From contig NZ_CP124543.1 in the NCBI RefSeq assembly GCF_029953635.1, positions 5,655,802 through 5,719,801 of the forward strand: 64,000 bases of DNA. Direction: 5' to 3'. This DNA is from Halotia branconii CENA392 (lineage in GTDB: Bacteria > Cyanobacteriota > Cyanobacteriia > Cyanobacteriales > Nostocaceae). The position numbers and the translations under genes were made by a program. Of the stretch, positions 15,999 to 25,006 are shown piece by piece (the stretch's first letter is position 1; each line of letters opens with the position of its first letter). The notes beneath the pieces were generated by a model, which was given only the letters and a program-made list of their open reading frames with translations, ran no database searches and was not told the origin of the DNA.

Positions 15999-18900
15999 TT
16001 ACCACTCCAAGACTGCTCCAACTCCCTTTTCTTGTTCAAGACTAGACATTTGTTTTGGCATTAACAACTTGCCGAACTTAGCGTATAAAGCAGGTAACAC
16101 TATTAATGTTAAGGCAGTAGAGGTAAACAATCCCCCCAATACCACCACCGCCAAAGGTTGCAAAATTTCTTTACCCGCACCCGTACCAATGACTAAAGGA
16201 ACCATTCCCAAAGCAGAGGTCAAAGCTGTCATTAAAATAGCTACCAAACGTTCCATCGATCCTTCAAAAATGACTTCCTTTAAAGTCATTCCCTGTGCCA
16301 GCTTATTGTTGTAATTATCTACCAGTAGTAAGCCGTTGCGTGTCGCTACGCCAAATAAGGTAATAAAGCCTACCAAGGAAGCTACAGAGATGATACCGCC
16401 CCCTAAAGCAATGGAAAATATTCCGCCAACCACTGCCAAAGGTAAGTTAATCATAATCATCAACATTGCGGCGACAGATTTAACGGCAAAGTACATTAAT
16501 ATACTAATAAAAACAATTGCCAATCCTCCAAATACTAGGAAACTTTGAGTAGCGCGTTGTTCTGACTCAAACTGACCGCCGTATTGAATAAAGTAACCTG
16601 TGGGCAATTGTACTGAATTTTTGACTTGAGCTTGAATTTCCTCTACTACAGAACCTAAATCTCGTCCTGATACGTTTGCAGATACAACAATGAGGCGAGA
16701 AACATTTTCACGGTTAATTGTATTGGGGCCAGTGCCATAATCTATACTGGCGACTTGAGCGAGAGGAATTTTTTGACCTGTGGGAGTATCTACTAGTAAA
16801 TTACGAATAATATCTAAATTATTCCGAGCATCTTTTTTTAACCACACTACCAAGTCAAACAGTTGTTGGTCTTTGAGAATCTGAGATACTACTCGTCCAT
16901 TGAAAGCAGTTTCTACTATCTCACTTAGATTACCCACAGTTAAGCCATAACGAGCTGCTGCTTCGCGGTTAAATTGAATTTGTAATTGTTTAATTGGGAC
17001 TTGGGGTTCGAGTTGTAAGTCTACGAGTCCGGGAATATTACTCACCGTCGCCTCAATTTGGGAACCCAAACGGCGTAATTCCTCTAAATCGGGGCCGAAA
17101 ATTTTGATGGCGATCGCACTTCTTACCCCGGATAATACTTCATCCATGCGGTGAGAAATAAACCCACCAATATTAGGCGCAGCACCGGGTATTTTGGCAA
17201 ATTCCGCTCGCAGTTTTTCAATACTTCCTTGCCTATCTTTCAATCCCTCTGCACTCAGTTCTACATCCAAATGTCCTAAGTTAACTCCGCCTGCATCTGC
17301 ATCCCCAGGGGCGCGTCCAGCCCGTAACTGCACTGATTTAAATCGTTGATCGTTTTTAAGCGCATCCTGCATAGCAAATCCAACTTGATTTGTCGCTTCT
17401 AGAGAACTTCCTGGATAAAGCAGCACTGCGTTGACTAAAGATGGTTCTTGGAACTCCGGTAAAAACACCCGCCCTAAATTTGGGAGAATAACCAAAGATG
17501 CTACTAAAGATGCTGCTGCGATCACTAAAATAATTGTCGGGAACCGCATCGAAAAATTCAGAATCGGTCGATAAAGTCGCTGTGAGAAAGCACTCACCCA
17601 CGTATCATCGGCAGGTAATTGTCTGTTCGCCAACAAAATCGCACATAAAGCAGGAGAAAGGGTCATTGCTACAAAAGTAGAAGCAAAAATTGACACCAAG
17701 TAAGCAACTCCCATCGGTGCAAATATCCTTCCTTCCACGCCTGTCAATGAGAAAATTGGGGCAAAGACAACAGCAATAATTACGGTAGAAAAAATCACAC
17801 TAACTCTGACTTCGACAGAGGTATCATATACAACTTTAAAAGGATTTACAGGAGTTCCCGCTAGCTGATTCTTTCGCAAACCCCGGTAGGCGTTTTCCAT
17901 ATCAACGATCGAATCGTCCACTACCGAACCTATTGCGACAGCTAATCCTCCTAATGTCATAGTATTGATACCCTGACCAAACCAGCCCAAAATCATCATC
18001 CCAATCAGAACTGATAAAGGAATGGCGCTCAGGGTAATTACGGCGGTACGCCAGTTCATCAAAAACATCAGCAGGATAATCGAAACAATGATGATACCGT
18101 CGCGTAGAGAACTGGTAACATTTGCGATCGCAGCATCGATAAAATTATTTTGGCGGAAGGTTTCTATCACTTTCACATCTTTAGGCAAACCAGCTTTAAC
18201 TTCCTCCATTGCTCTTTCAATGGCTCTGGTGACAGTCGGAGTATCATATTGGGGTTGCTTGTTAACCATCACCGCGATCGCTCTTTGACCGTTTAAACTG
18301 CCATCTCCACGTTTGAGGGCTGCACCAATTCGCACATCTGCTATATCTTTAAGTAAAATTGGCGTACCATTGCGATCTGTAATTGCCGAATTTCCCAATT
18401 GCTCAACTGATTCGATACGTCCTACGCCCCGAATTACTATTTCTTGGTCGGGATTAATTAAAAAGCCACCCGCAGCATTGACATTTGCGCCTTTGGCTGC
18501 TACCGTTACTTCTTCTAAAGTGACATTAAAAGCCTTGAGCTTGGCGGGATCGACTAAAACCTGATACTGGCGGACATCACCGCCATAAGCAATTACCTGA
18601 GAAACACCTGGTACAGCTAGCAGTCGATTGGTAATATCTCGGTCTACCAACCGCCGCACTTCCATCATGGGAGTTGTTTCGGTAGTTAAAGCATATTCCA
18701 GAACTGTACCAATAGGTGAAGAAATCGGAGAAATTTGCGGATTTTCCACACCCTCTGGTAATTTCTGTACAGCTTGTTGCAATCGTTCTGTGACTAATTG
18801 CCGTGCTTGATAAACATTAGTACCCCACTTAAAAATTACCTTCACCACAGAAATACCAACTGCTGAAGAAGAACGTACCGTTTCTACTCCCGGCGTACCA

Positions 18901-19121
18901 TTAACTGCGCTTTCAATTGGCAAGGTAATGAGAGATTCGACTTCTTCAGGAGCGAGTCCTGGAGCTTCAGTTTGAATTTCTACCTGGGGTGGGGCAAAAT
19001 CGGGAAAAACATCTAAGGGCATTTGAGTGAGGTTATACACACCCAAAAAAGTCACAACAATTGCCCCTAGCACTACTATCCAGCGTTGGACAATCGACCA
19101 CTTGAGAATAGCATTTAACAT
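15999..19121 (-). CDS. CusA/CzcA-family RND metal efflux pump
   Basis: 1040 residues with the usual RND plan: one N-terminal helix (QRWIVVLGAIVVTFLGVYNL), a large periplasmic loop, six helices, a second loop and the last helices. TM4 has AIGSVVDDSIVDMENAYRGL, the heavy-metal (HME-RND) version with the proton-relay Asp residues. PLDVFPDFAPPQVEIQTEAP near the start is typical of CusA/CzcA. It exports Cu(I) or divalent metals from the periplasm by proton antiport together with the membrane-fusion protein upstream. No outer-membrane channel gene is in the window, so a TolC-like protein encoded elsewhere must complete the pump. Confidence 0.9.
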   Translation of the reverse strand: MLNAILKWSIVQRWIVVLGAIVVTFLGVYNLTQMPLDVFPDFAPPQVEIQTEAPGLAPEEVESLITLPIESAVNGTPGVETVRSSSAVGISVVKVIFKWGTNVYQARQLVTERLQQAVQKLPEGVENPQISPISSPIGTVLEYALTTETTPMMEVRRLVDRDITNRLLAVPGVSQVIAYGGDVRQYQVLVDPAKLKAFNVTLEEVTVAAKGANVNAAGGFLINPDQEIVIRGVGRIESVEQLGNSAITDRNGTPILLKDIADVRIGAALKRGDGSLNGQRAIAVMVNKQPQYDTPTVTRAIERAMEEVKAGLPKDVKVIETFRQNNFIDAAIANVTSSLRDGIIIVSIILLMFLMNWRTAVITLSAIPLSVLIGMMILGWFGQGINTMTLGGLAVAIGSVVDDSIVDMENAYRGLRKNQLAGTPVNPFKVVYDTSVEVRVSVIFSTVIIAVVFAPIFSLTGVEGRIFAPMGVAYLVSIFASTFVAMTLSPALCAILLANRQLPADDTWVSAFSQRLYRPILNFSMRFPTIILVIAAASLVASLVILPNLGRVFLPEFQEPSLVNAVLLYPGSSLEATNQVGFAMQDALKNDQRFKSVQLRAGRAPGDADAGGVNLGHLDVELSAEGLKDRQGSIEKLRAEFAKIPGAAPNIGGFISHRMDEVLSGVRSAIAIKIFGPDLEELRRLGSQIEATVSNIPGLVDLQLEPQVPIKQLQIQFNREAAARYGLTVGNLSEIVETAFNGRVVSQILKDQQLFDLVVWLKKDARNNLDIIRNLLVDTPTGQKIPLAQVASIDYGTGPNTINRENVSRLIVVSANVSGRDLGSVVEEIQAQVKNSVQLPTGYFIQYGGQFESEQRATQSFLVFGGLAIVFISILMYFAVKSVAAMLMIMINLPLAVVGGIFSIALGGGIISVASLVGFITLFGVATRNGLLLVDNYNNKLAQGMTLKEVIFEGSMERLVAILMTALTSALGMVPLVIGTGAGKEILQPLAVVVLGGLFTSTALTLIVLPALYAKFGKLLMPKQMSSLEQEKGVGAVLEW

Positions 19122-19457
19122 ATTTTGTTTAATTTACAGCGATTTTCTTGTAAATGAACCACATCTTTATATCTCACGCAAAGGCGCAAAGGCGCAAAGA
19201 AACAAAGAAATCCAGATATCAGCTTGTGGTCTAAATACATGAAAACTGCTTTAATATCGTGCGTGCTGTTTTAAAGTATGGGTAATTGGGCGCTGCATAG
19301 TTGTGGGATGAATTGGTATTTTTAACCAAGGCAAAAAGCCGATTCTTTGCGCCTTTGCGCCTTTGCGTGTTAGCGTTCGCGGAGCGTCTCGTAGAGAAGC
19401 AGGGCGTAGCCCGACAAAAATCATCCCATTGTTCAGCAACGCCGATAATTAATTTAG
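19122..19457. other. gap between efflux genes filled by dispersed repeats
   Basis: 336 nt between the membrane-fusion and pump genes. It contains the GCGCAAAG inverted repeats and a GCGTTCGCGGAGCGTCTCG palindromic repeat at 19372-19415. Such repeats are common Nostoc insertions. They may separate what was once a tight operon. Confidence 0.6.
19173..19371. repeat. Inverted pair of GCAAAGGCGCAAAGG repeats
   Basis: CTCACGCAAAGGCGCAAAGG at about 19173-19199 and its inverse CTTTGCGCCTTTGCGCCTTT near 19343-19368 face each other across about 145 nt. Each contains tandem copies of the 9-mer GGCGCAAAG or its complement. Confidence 0.7.
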
Positions 19458-21143
19458 TTAAGATTTGGGAAAATGAGGATCTTCATGCTCATTGATATCT
19501 GTGGTCGAAGCAGATAAAGCTGGCGATTTAGAATTATTGTGATAATTTTCTGTTTGTTCGACAGGTGTATCTAACTCTGAGGAATTACCTACTAGTAATA
19601 GCTGTTGTGACTTGTTATGACGACCATTCCAGAAAGCACCAGCCATAAAAGCTAAAGCAGCAGTTACAGCTACTCCCCCCACTCCCAACAACCATAGCAA
19701 GTACGGTGTTTTATTCTCTGTTGTCTGTGCAGGAGTTTCTCTGGCTTCGTCTTGTTCTGGTTTGCTACCCCCTCGCAGAGATTGAGCATACAATTGAGGC
19801 GCGCGCTGGGTAACAATCAAATCTCCTTCAAATAAACCAGTCTTAACTGCAACCATGTCGCCAGAAGTTTGCCCTAAAGTAACTTCAACAGGTTGATAAG
19901 CATTGCCATTCTGCACGTAAACTTGTTTTTTATCATTTACATCAACTATAGCTGAGTTGGGAATAGCCAAACTAGGTGCGGAGGTTTGGTCTGTCAAGAC
20001 TTCTAGTTCTGCAAACATCCCTGGTTTAAGGATTCCGCCAAAGTTATTTATTTGAGCTTTTACAGGTATTATCTGCGTTTCACCTTCTATTACAGACCCG
20101 ATTACGGTAATTTTTCCAGTAAAAGTGCGGTTAGGTACAGAAGCAACTTTAACACTTACCCGTTGACCTGTTCTTACCTGGACTAAATCTTTTTCATAAA
20201 TATTAGCTGTAGCAAAAACTTGACTATCATTGATAATCGTCATTAGCTTGCCACCTGCATCCTCAAATGTTTGACCGATTGTCACTTCCCTGTCTGCAAC
20301 TTTACCTGTGATAGGCGCAGTCACCGTGACTAGTCCCTTAGCATTACCTCTGTTACCCAGTTGTTGCAGCCTAGTTTGATAAGTAGTATTGCTGAGTTGA
20401 ATACGTCTTTTAGCAACGTCAACTGCGGCTTGAGCGCGTTTGAGTTGATTTTCAGCCTCAATTACATCTCGACGGCTATTAGCTTTGGTGAGTTCGGCTT
20501 TAGCTCCTGCCAGTTGGGTTTGCGATTCTAGGGAATTGCGTCGGGGTAAAGCACCTGTATCAGCTAATTGCTTATCTTTGTCGTATTTTTCTTGAGCAAA
20601 GTCAACTTGACTCTGTGCTTGGGCGATTTCAGAAGCAGCTATTTGTTGATATCTTTGGTAGTTTTGTTGAGCTAGTCGTAAGTCAGCTTGTGCTTGCTGT
20701 AAATCAGCTTGAGCTTGTGCTAATTTTTCTTGAGATTCAACGCGCAATGTTACCAAATCAGGGCTAGTAACAACGGCAACAGGTTGTCCTTTTGTTACAT
20801 TTGCACCTGGTTCCACCAACAACTCAACTACTTTCGCCCCAGAAATGGGGGTAGTCACTTCCACTTTTTGGCTAGGTAGAGTTTCAATTTGTCCTGTGGC
20901 TTTAATCCCTACTGCTAGCTGCTGACGCTTGACTGGCTCGACTTTAATCCCCAACCGTTGAGCAGTTTGAGTATCAACTTGAATTGAGTCAGTAGTATTA
21001 GTAGTTTGATTTCCTTGATGAAATTCGTCTCCGTGTCCAGCGTGTGCTAGGACAACTGCGGGAGTTGTCAGTAATATTAAGCCAAGGAGTGTCCCAGAAA
21101 CACTACCAATTGCTGTAGGTGGCTTGAGATAGGAGTTGGACAT
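19458..21143 (-). CDS. CusB/CzcB-family membrane-fusion protein with C-terminal membrane helix
   Basis: 561 residues. N-terminal signal (AIGSVSGTLLGLILLTTPAV) then a His-containing HAGHGDEFHQGNQ stretch. The HlyD plan follows: lipoyl half-motif (GAKVVELLVEPGANVTKGQP), a long coiled coil (about 130-260, rich in QAQADLQQAQADL), the second lipoyl half (VTVTAPITGKVADREVTIGQ) and beta-barrel domains. It couples the RND pump to an outer-membrane channel. Odd: an additional hydrophobic helix near residues 482-505 (LLWLLGVGGVAVTAALAFMA) and a hydrophilic, His-ending tail, which most CusB proteins lack. First gene of the unit; a metal box lies about 100 nt upstream. Confidence 0.85.
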   Translation of the reverse strand: MSNSYLKPPTAIGSVSGTLLGLILLTTPAVVLAHAGHGDEFHQGNQTTNTTDSIQVDTQTAQRLGIKVEPVKRQQLAVGIKATGQIETLPSQKVEVTTPISGAKVVELLVEPGANVTKGQPVAVVTSPDLVTLRVESQEKLAQAQADLQQAQADLRLAQQNYQRYQQIAASEIAQAQSQVDFAQEKYDKDKQLADTGALPRRNSLESQTQLAGAKAELTKANSRRDVIEAENQLKRAQAAVDVAKRRIQLSNTTYQTRLQQLGNRGNAKGLVTVTAPITGKVADREVTIGQTFEDAGGKLMTIINDSQVFATANIYEKDLVQVRTGQRVSVKVASVPNRTFTGKITVIGSVIEGETQIIPVKAQINNFGGILKPGMFAELEVLTDQTSAPSLAIPNSAIVDVNDKKQVYVQNGNAYQPVEVTLGQTSGDMVAVKTGLFEGDLIVTQRAPQLYAQSLRGGSKPEQDEARETPAQTTENKTPYLLWLLGVGGVAVTAALAFMAGAFWNGRHNKSQQLLLVGNSSELDTPVEQTENYHNNSKSPALSASTTDINEHEDPHFPKS

Positions 21144-21245
21144 GGTGCTTTAAGTCCTTAAAGACCAGGGGAAATTGTGTATCGGTTTTGTATTATTAGT
21201 ACGTATCGCGTTAGATATACACATTTTTTAGTCTTTCATATAGAA

Positions 21246-21263
21246 ATGAAATAAGGATGAAAT
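21246..21263 (-). promoter_or_regulatory. Metal box 3 (ATGAAATAAGGATGAAAT)
   Basis: Direct repeat with 11-bp period, about 100 nt upstream of the minus-strand CusB-like gene. One mismatch to box 2. Confidence 0.7.
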
Positions 21264-21365
21264 CGCACTCACATTACTCCTGAAATCAAGCAATACACAG
21301 CTAAAAGTTTCAAGAATCTTGCCTATTAGTAATCCACAATTGGTAAAAAGCAATAAATAATTAAC

Positions 21366-22058
21366 TTACTTGTTGTACCAAGTTTGTCGCCATTGCTTCA
21401 TTTGGTTAATCTCTGTTTGTTGGGAAGCAATAATCTCTCGCGCCAATTGCTTGATTTCTGGACGTTGAGATTTATTCAAAGCATCTTTTGCCATTGTTAA
21501 GGCTCCTTCATGATGACCAATCATGGCATTCATAAACCGCAAATCAAACTCAGCATCAGCAGTTCCCAGATCCTCAACCATAGCCATACTTTTTTGCTGT
21601 TCTGTAGACATCGGTACTACTGGTTTATCCTTACCACCATAGGCAACAAGTAAATCACTTGCTTGGGGATACCAAGATTGTCGCCACTTCCGTAATAGTT
21701 CGTTTTCTTCTTTACTTTGAGTGACAATAATATTACGTGCTAGGCTCTTAATCTCCGGTCTTTGAGATTTTTGTTCAGCTTCTTTAGCCATTTGGATTGC
21801 TCCTTGATGATGCAATCTCATTGCATCAATAAACCGTAAATCATAGTTAGTATCAGCAAGGCCTAAACCCATTGCCATGCTGTGGTTCATGCCATCACCG
21901 TGTTGCATCTGTTGGTTTTCGCTGGCTTGAGTAACGATGGGATTTGGCGTTTGGGTTTGGGAAGTTGTTGTAGAACAAGCAGTTAGTACACTACTCACAG
22001 ATGCGATCGCTACAAAGGTAAACGCAATAAATCCGGTTTTTTCAGTTAGAAATTGCAT
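21366..22058 (-). CDS. DUF305 lipoprotein with two ferritin-like repeats
   Basis: 230 residues from the ATG at 22058 (an upstream TTG at 22088 is less likely). The signal ends in a lipobox (VSSVLTAC). Two similar DUF305 units follow: YDLRFIDAMRLHHQGAIQMA with PEIKSLARNIIVTQSKE, then FDLRFMNAMIGHHEGALTMA with PEIKQLAREIIASQQTE. Each has an M-HH and D-F pattern that could bind metal. Likely periplasmic copper binding. A Met/His segment (MQHGDGMNHSMAMG) lies in the linker. A metal box stands about 130 nt upstream of the start. Confidence 0.85.
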   Translation of the reverse strand: MQFLTEKTGFIAFTFVAIASVSSVLTACSTTTSQTQTPNPIVTQASENQQMQHGDGMNHSMAMGLGLADTNYDLRFIDAMRLHHQGAIQMAKEAEQKSQRPEIKSLARNIIVTQSKEENELLRKWRQSWYPQASDLLVAYGGKDKPVVPMSTEQQKSMAMVEDLGTADAEFDLRFMNAMIGHHEGALTMAKDALNKSQRPEIKQLAREIIASQQTEINQMKQWRQTWYNK

Positions 22059-22186
22059 AACTTTTAAATCTATCTTTGACTTATTCACAACTCAATTGCT
22101 TTATTTGGGAATTTTAATTACACCAAAAATTGTTGTAATCTGCTGTATTTTCTGTACCTATTTATTAACCATCATGATGTCAACAG

Positions 22187-22204
22187 ATGAAATTTGGATG
22201 AAAT
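22187..22204 (-). promoter_or_regulatory. Metal box 4 (ATGAAATTTGGATGAAAT)
   Basis: Direct repeat upstream of the minus-strand DUF305 lipoprotein gene, one mismatch to box 2. Confidence 0.7.
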
Positions 22205-22276
22205 TTACTCATTTCCAATTGCCAAATTATTTAGAAATTTGGGCTTTTGAACCATAGGGCTGTTAAGCACACAAGA

Positions 22277-22294
22277 ATGAAATCAGGATCTTCC
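22277..22294 (+). promoter_or_regulatory. Degenerate metal box 5
   Basis: ATGAAATCAGGATCTTCC keeps the first half-site and the GGAT spacer but not the second TGAAAT. It is upstream of the two-component system genes and could allow weak autoregulation. Confidence 0.35.
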
Positions 22295-22346
22295 ATAAGT
22301 AGTAAATTACTTTTACCTTAGTAGCAGGAGCAAGTTTTTAAGGTAA

Positions 22347-22622
22347 TTGCAGCAAAAGGCAAAACTACTACAGCGTTTTGATTCAGTAACTTTTAGAGTA
22401 CCAACTCATAAAGTATTGGCACGTCGTAATGAAAAAGTGATTATTTATACACTAGTTTCTTTTAATACTAATACACTCTCTCAATTCGGCACAGTCAGAA
22501 ATATCGCTGCAAATAATGATATTGGGGCAGCGATCGCAATGGCACAATACATTGACGAATCCATTAATGTTGGTTGGGGATTTGATACTAATAAATTTGG
22601 CTGGCGCGTCAATATTTTATAA
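22347..22622 (+). CDS. Hypothetical small protein or gene fragment
   Basis: A 91-codon frame that begins with TTG and has no good ATG start. The residues (TFRVPTHKVLARRNEKVIIY and AIAMAQYIDESINVGWGFDT) look like real protein rather than a shadow frame, but I recognise no family. The missing start suggests a 3' fragment of a lost gene. It lies 90 nt before the response regulator gene and contains one HIP1-like site. Confidence 0.35.
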   Translation: MQQKAKLLQRFDSVTFRVPTHKVLARRNEKVIIYTLVSFNTNTLSQFGTVRNIAANNDIGAAIAMAQYIDESINVGWGFDTNKFGWRVNIL

Positions 22623-22711
22623 ATTTTGCCAACCTATTAATAGGGGTATCCCTATGGCGAACTATGCTAAAATCACAAATTTGCAATGAACTTTTAAATA
22701 TCCAGTTTGAT

Positions 22712-23416
22712 ATGAGGGTGTTACTAGTTGAAGATGAGCCGGATTTGGGGGCTGCTATTAAGCGTACTTTAAATCAACAAAAGTATTTAGTTGACTGGGT
22801 TATGGATGGTAATGAAGCATGGGCTTACTTAGAAAATATTTCAGCGCAATATACAGTAGCGATTTTTGATTGGATGCTTCCAGGAATTAGCGGTTTAGAA
22901 TTATGTAAAAGACTGCGTTATAAAGGTAATCCTCTTCCTATCCTGATGCTAACTGCTAAAGATAAAATGGAAGATAAAGTTGCCGGACTGGATGCAGGTG
23001 CTGATGACTATTTAGTAAAACCCTTCGGCATGGTAGAACTACTGGCACGATTGCGAGCTTTGCAACGTCGTTCTCCACACCTACAACCCCAACAATTAAC
23101 TGTTGGTAAATTGACTCTAGATTATGGCAAAAGTACAGTTGTCAGAAAAAATACAACAGGTGAACAGCAAAGCATACTATTAACTAATAAAGAGTTCCAA
23201 TTATTGGAATATTTTATGAACCATCCTAACCAGATTGTTACGACTGAGCAAATTCGTAATCAAATTTGGGAAGTTAATGCGGAATCTAGTAGCAATGTAG
23301 TGGCAGCGCAAATACGTTTGTTACGTCGTAAACTTACAAGTAACGACTGTCCTAACCCAATTGAAACTTTGCACGGTATGGGGTATCGTCTTAATTTTTC
23401 AGATGAATCAAAATAA
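22712..23416 (+). CDS. OmpR-family response regulator of metal resistance (CopR/RppA-like)
   Basis: 234 residues from the ATG at 22712 (MRVLLVEDEPDLG is the natural receiver start; a longer frame begins at 22664). The receiver domain has the acidic pair in VEDEPD, phospho-acceptor Asp near 53 in FDWMLPGISG, and Lys in YLVKPFG near 102. The winged-helix output domain ends FMNHPNQIVTTEQIRNQIWE, VVAAQIRLLRRKL and GMGYRLNF. It most probably binds the metal boxes in this island. The kinase gene overlaps its 3' end by 14 nt. Confidence 0.9.
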   Translation: MRVLLVEDEPDLGAAIKRTLNQQKYLVDWVMDGNEAWAYLENISAQYTVAIFDWMLPGISGLELCKRLRYKGNPLPILMLTAKDKMEDKVAGLDAGADDYLVKPFGMVELLARLRALQRRSPHLQPQQLTVGKLTLDYGKSTVVRKNTTGEQQSILLTNKEFQLLEYFMNHPNQIVTTEQIRNQIWEVNAESSSNVVAAQIRLLRRKLTSNDCPNPIETLHGMGYRLNFSDESK

Positions 23417-24746
23417 ACTGTTTCGGCTTACCCGCATTCGATTAGCTCTGTATTACGCTATTGTTATGGGTTTAATTTTAAGCCTATTTGCTTTTGGCTT
23501 TTACAGATCAGTGTTTCATGCACATGTGGTAGCTTTAGACAGTGAAATTGAGTCTGTAGCTGGGACACTGCACGACAGTATCGAACTAAAATTGCAAGAA
23601 CCTGGACGTTTGGAACCTTTAGCGCTCAAGTTATTTTCAAATATAGATAAATGTAGAGTTGAAAATAGTAAATGTATTCAAAAACAACCGCATCCTAAAC
23701 GTCATCTTCTGGGTATTGTTACTAAGTCCAGTTACTATATACGTTTTTTTGATACTTCAGGAAAATTAATTGCTAATGCTGGTTATTATCCAGAGGGATT
23801 ACCTGATGTTTTTAATCCAAAAACTTGGCAATTTCTCAAAAATAGCAGAGGCAACGAATATCATCAAATTACTCTATCTCTGCATACCCAAAATTATCAA
23901 GATTGGGGATATATGCAAGTAGGCCGAAGTTTAGAAGAGTTTAATCATTACTTAGATAGTGTAAAACTAATTTTGATATTAGGGTTGCTAATGGCGATGG
24001 GTATGATTGCTGGTGCTAGTTGGTGGCTATCAGGATTAGCTATGCAACCAATTTATCAATCCTACCGACAAATTCAACAGTTTACAGCCGATGTCGCACA
24101 TGAATTAAGAACGCCTTTAGCTGCAACGATCGCAACGGTAGAATCAGCACTATTAATGTCAAAAATAGATGAAGAAACACGGGACATACTGCAAACAATA
24201 CAGCGTCAAAATCAAAGGCTAACAACTTTAGTTGTTGATATGTTGATGCTAGCACGTTTAGATAGGCAAGCTCAAAAGTTACAGCATGAAGTTTGTTGCC
24301 TAGATGATATTGTTAGCGATTTAATTGAAGAGTTTGAGGCAATGGCAACTGCCGCAGAAGTAAAGCTGACATCTATAATCCGAGTTAAGCAAAATCTGAA
24401 TATTATAGGGAATGCTGATCAGCTTTATCGATTGGTTGCTAACTTAATTGTCAATGCAATTCAATACACACCAAAAAAAGGGGAAGTAAAAGTTATATTG
24501 GAACGCAGTGATAATTATGCTGTAATTAAAGTTCAAGATACAGGTATTGGTATTCCACAACATGAACTGATGCGAGTTTTTGATCGTTTTTATCGCTTAA
24601 GTAACGATCGCTCTCGTAACACTGGTGGTTCTGGATTAGGATTAGCCATTGCTCAAGCAATTATTCAGGCACATCAAGGCAAATTAAATGTACAAAGTGA
24701 ATTTGGTAAAGGTAGCACTTTTACAGTTCAATTGTGGCTTCATTGA
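23403..24746 (+). CDS. Sensor histidine kinase of metal resistance (CopS/RppB-like)
   Basis: 447 residues from the ATG at 23403. Two membrane helices (LALYYAIVMGLILSLFAFGF; LILILGLLMAMGMIAGASWW) enclose a periplasmic sensor of about 160 residues. HisKA box DVAHELRTPLAATIATVES carries the phospho-His near residue 233. The ATPase has NLIVNAIQYTP, DTGIGIP, FDRFYR and GGSGLGLAIAQAI. It should sense periplasmic metal and phosphorylate the regulator it overlaps. The periplasmic loop has two Cys in KCRVENSKCIQK, which might be ligands (inference). Confidence 0.9.
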   Translation: MNQNKLFRLTRIRLALYYAIVMGLILSLFAFGFYRSVFHAHVVALDSEIESVAGTLHDSIELKLQEPGRLEPLALKLFSNIDKCRVENSKCIQKQPHPKRHLLGIVTKSSYYIRFFDTSGKLIANAGYYPEGLPDVFNPKTWQFLKNSRGNEYHQITLSLHTQNYQDWGYMQVGRSLEEFNHYLDSVKLILILGLLMAMGMIAGASWWLSGLAMQPIYQSYRQIQQFTADVAHELRTPLAATIATVESALLMSKIDEETRDILQTIQRQNQRLTTLVVDMLMLARLDRQAQKLQHEVCCLDDIVSDLIEEFEAMATAAEVKLTSIIRVKQNLNIIGNADQLYRLVANLIVNAIQYTPKKGEVKVILERSDNYAVIKVQDTGIGIPQHELMRVFDRFYRLSNDRSRNTGGSGLGLAIAQAIIQAHQGKLNVQSEFGKGSTFTVQLWLH

Positions 24747-24757
24747 TAATATTAATC

Positions 24758-24797
24758 ATCCCCAGCGATCGCTCAAACAGTTTGCTGGGGATTTTTA
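24758..24797 (+). terminator. Rho-independent terminator after the two-component operon
   Basis: Arms ATCCCCAGC (24758-24766) and GCTGGGGAT (24784-24792), followed by a T run. Located 12 nt after the kinase stop codon. Confidence 0.85.
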
Positions 24798-24833
24798 TAG
24801 AAAGCGGTGGGAAACTCCAGCCCTTCATGGGTG
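24797..24833. repeat. Short dispersed repeat, possible IS-end remnant (copy 1)
   Basis: ATAGAAAGCGGTGGGAAACT then CCAGCCCTTCATGGGTG recurs with small changes at 53016-53052. It resembles sequence found at ends of IS200/IS605-type elements in cyanobacteria. The following 160 nt (to 25000) hold no gene. Confidence 0.4.
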
Positions 24834-25006
24834 AACAGGGATACGCCCCGTCGCTTGGGGCATTACGATATTGTTCTACTTTTGCCAAATGAACAGACAA
24901 TCGAACGTGGCGCAACCAACAGAAAACGCGAAGAAAGGGAGCATCGAATTACTACAGTGATGTGGCGATGTCTGATATCATGTCCGGCTTATTAGTACAA
25001 CTAGGG

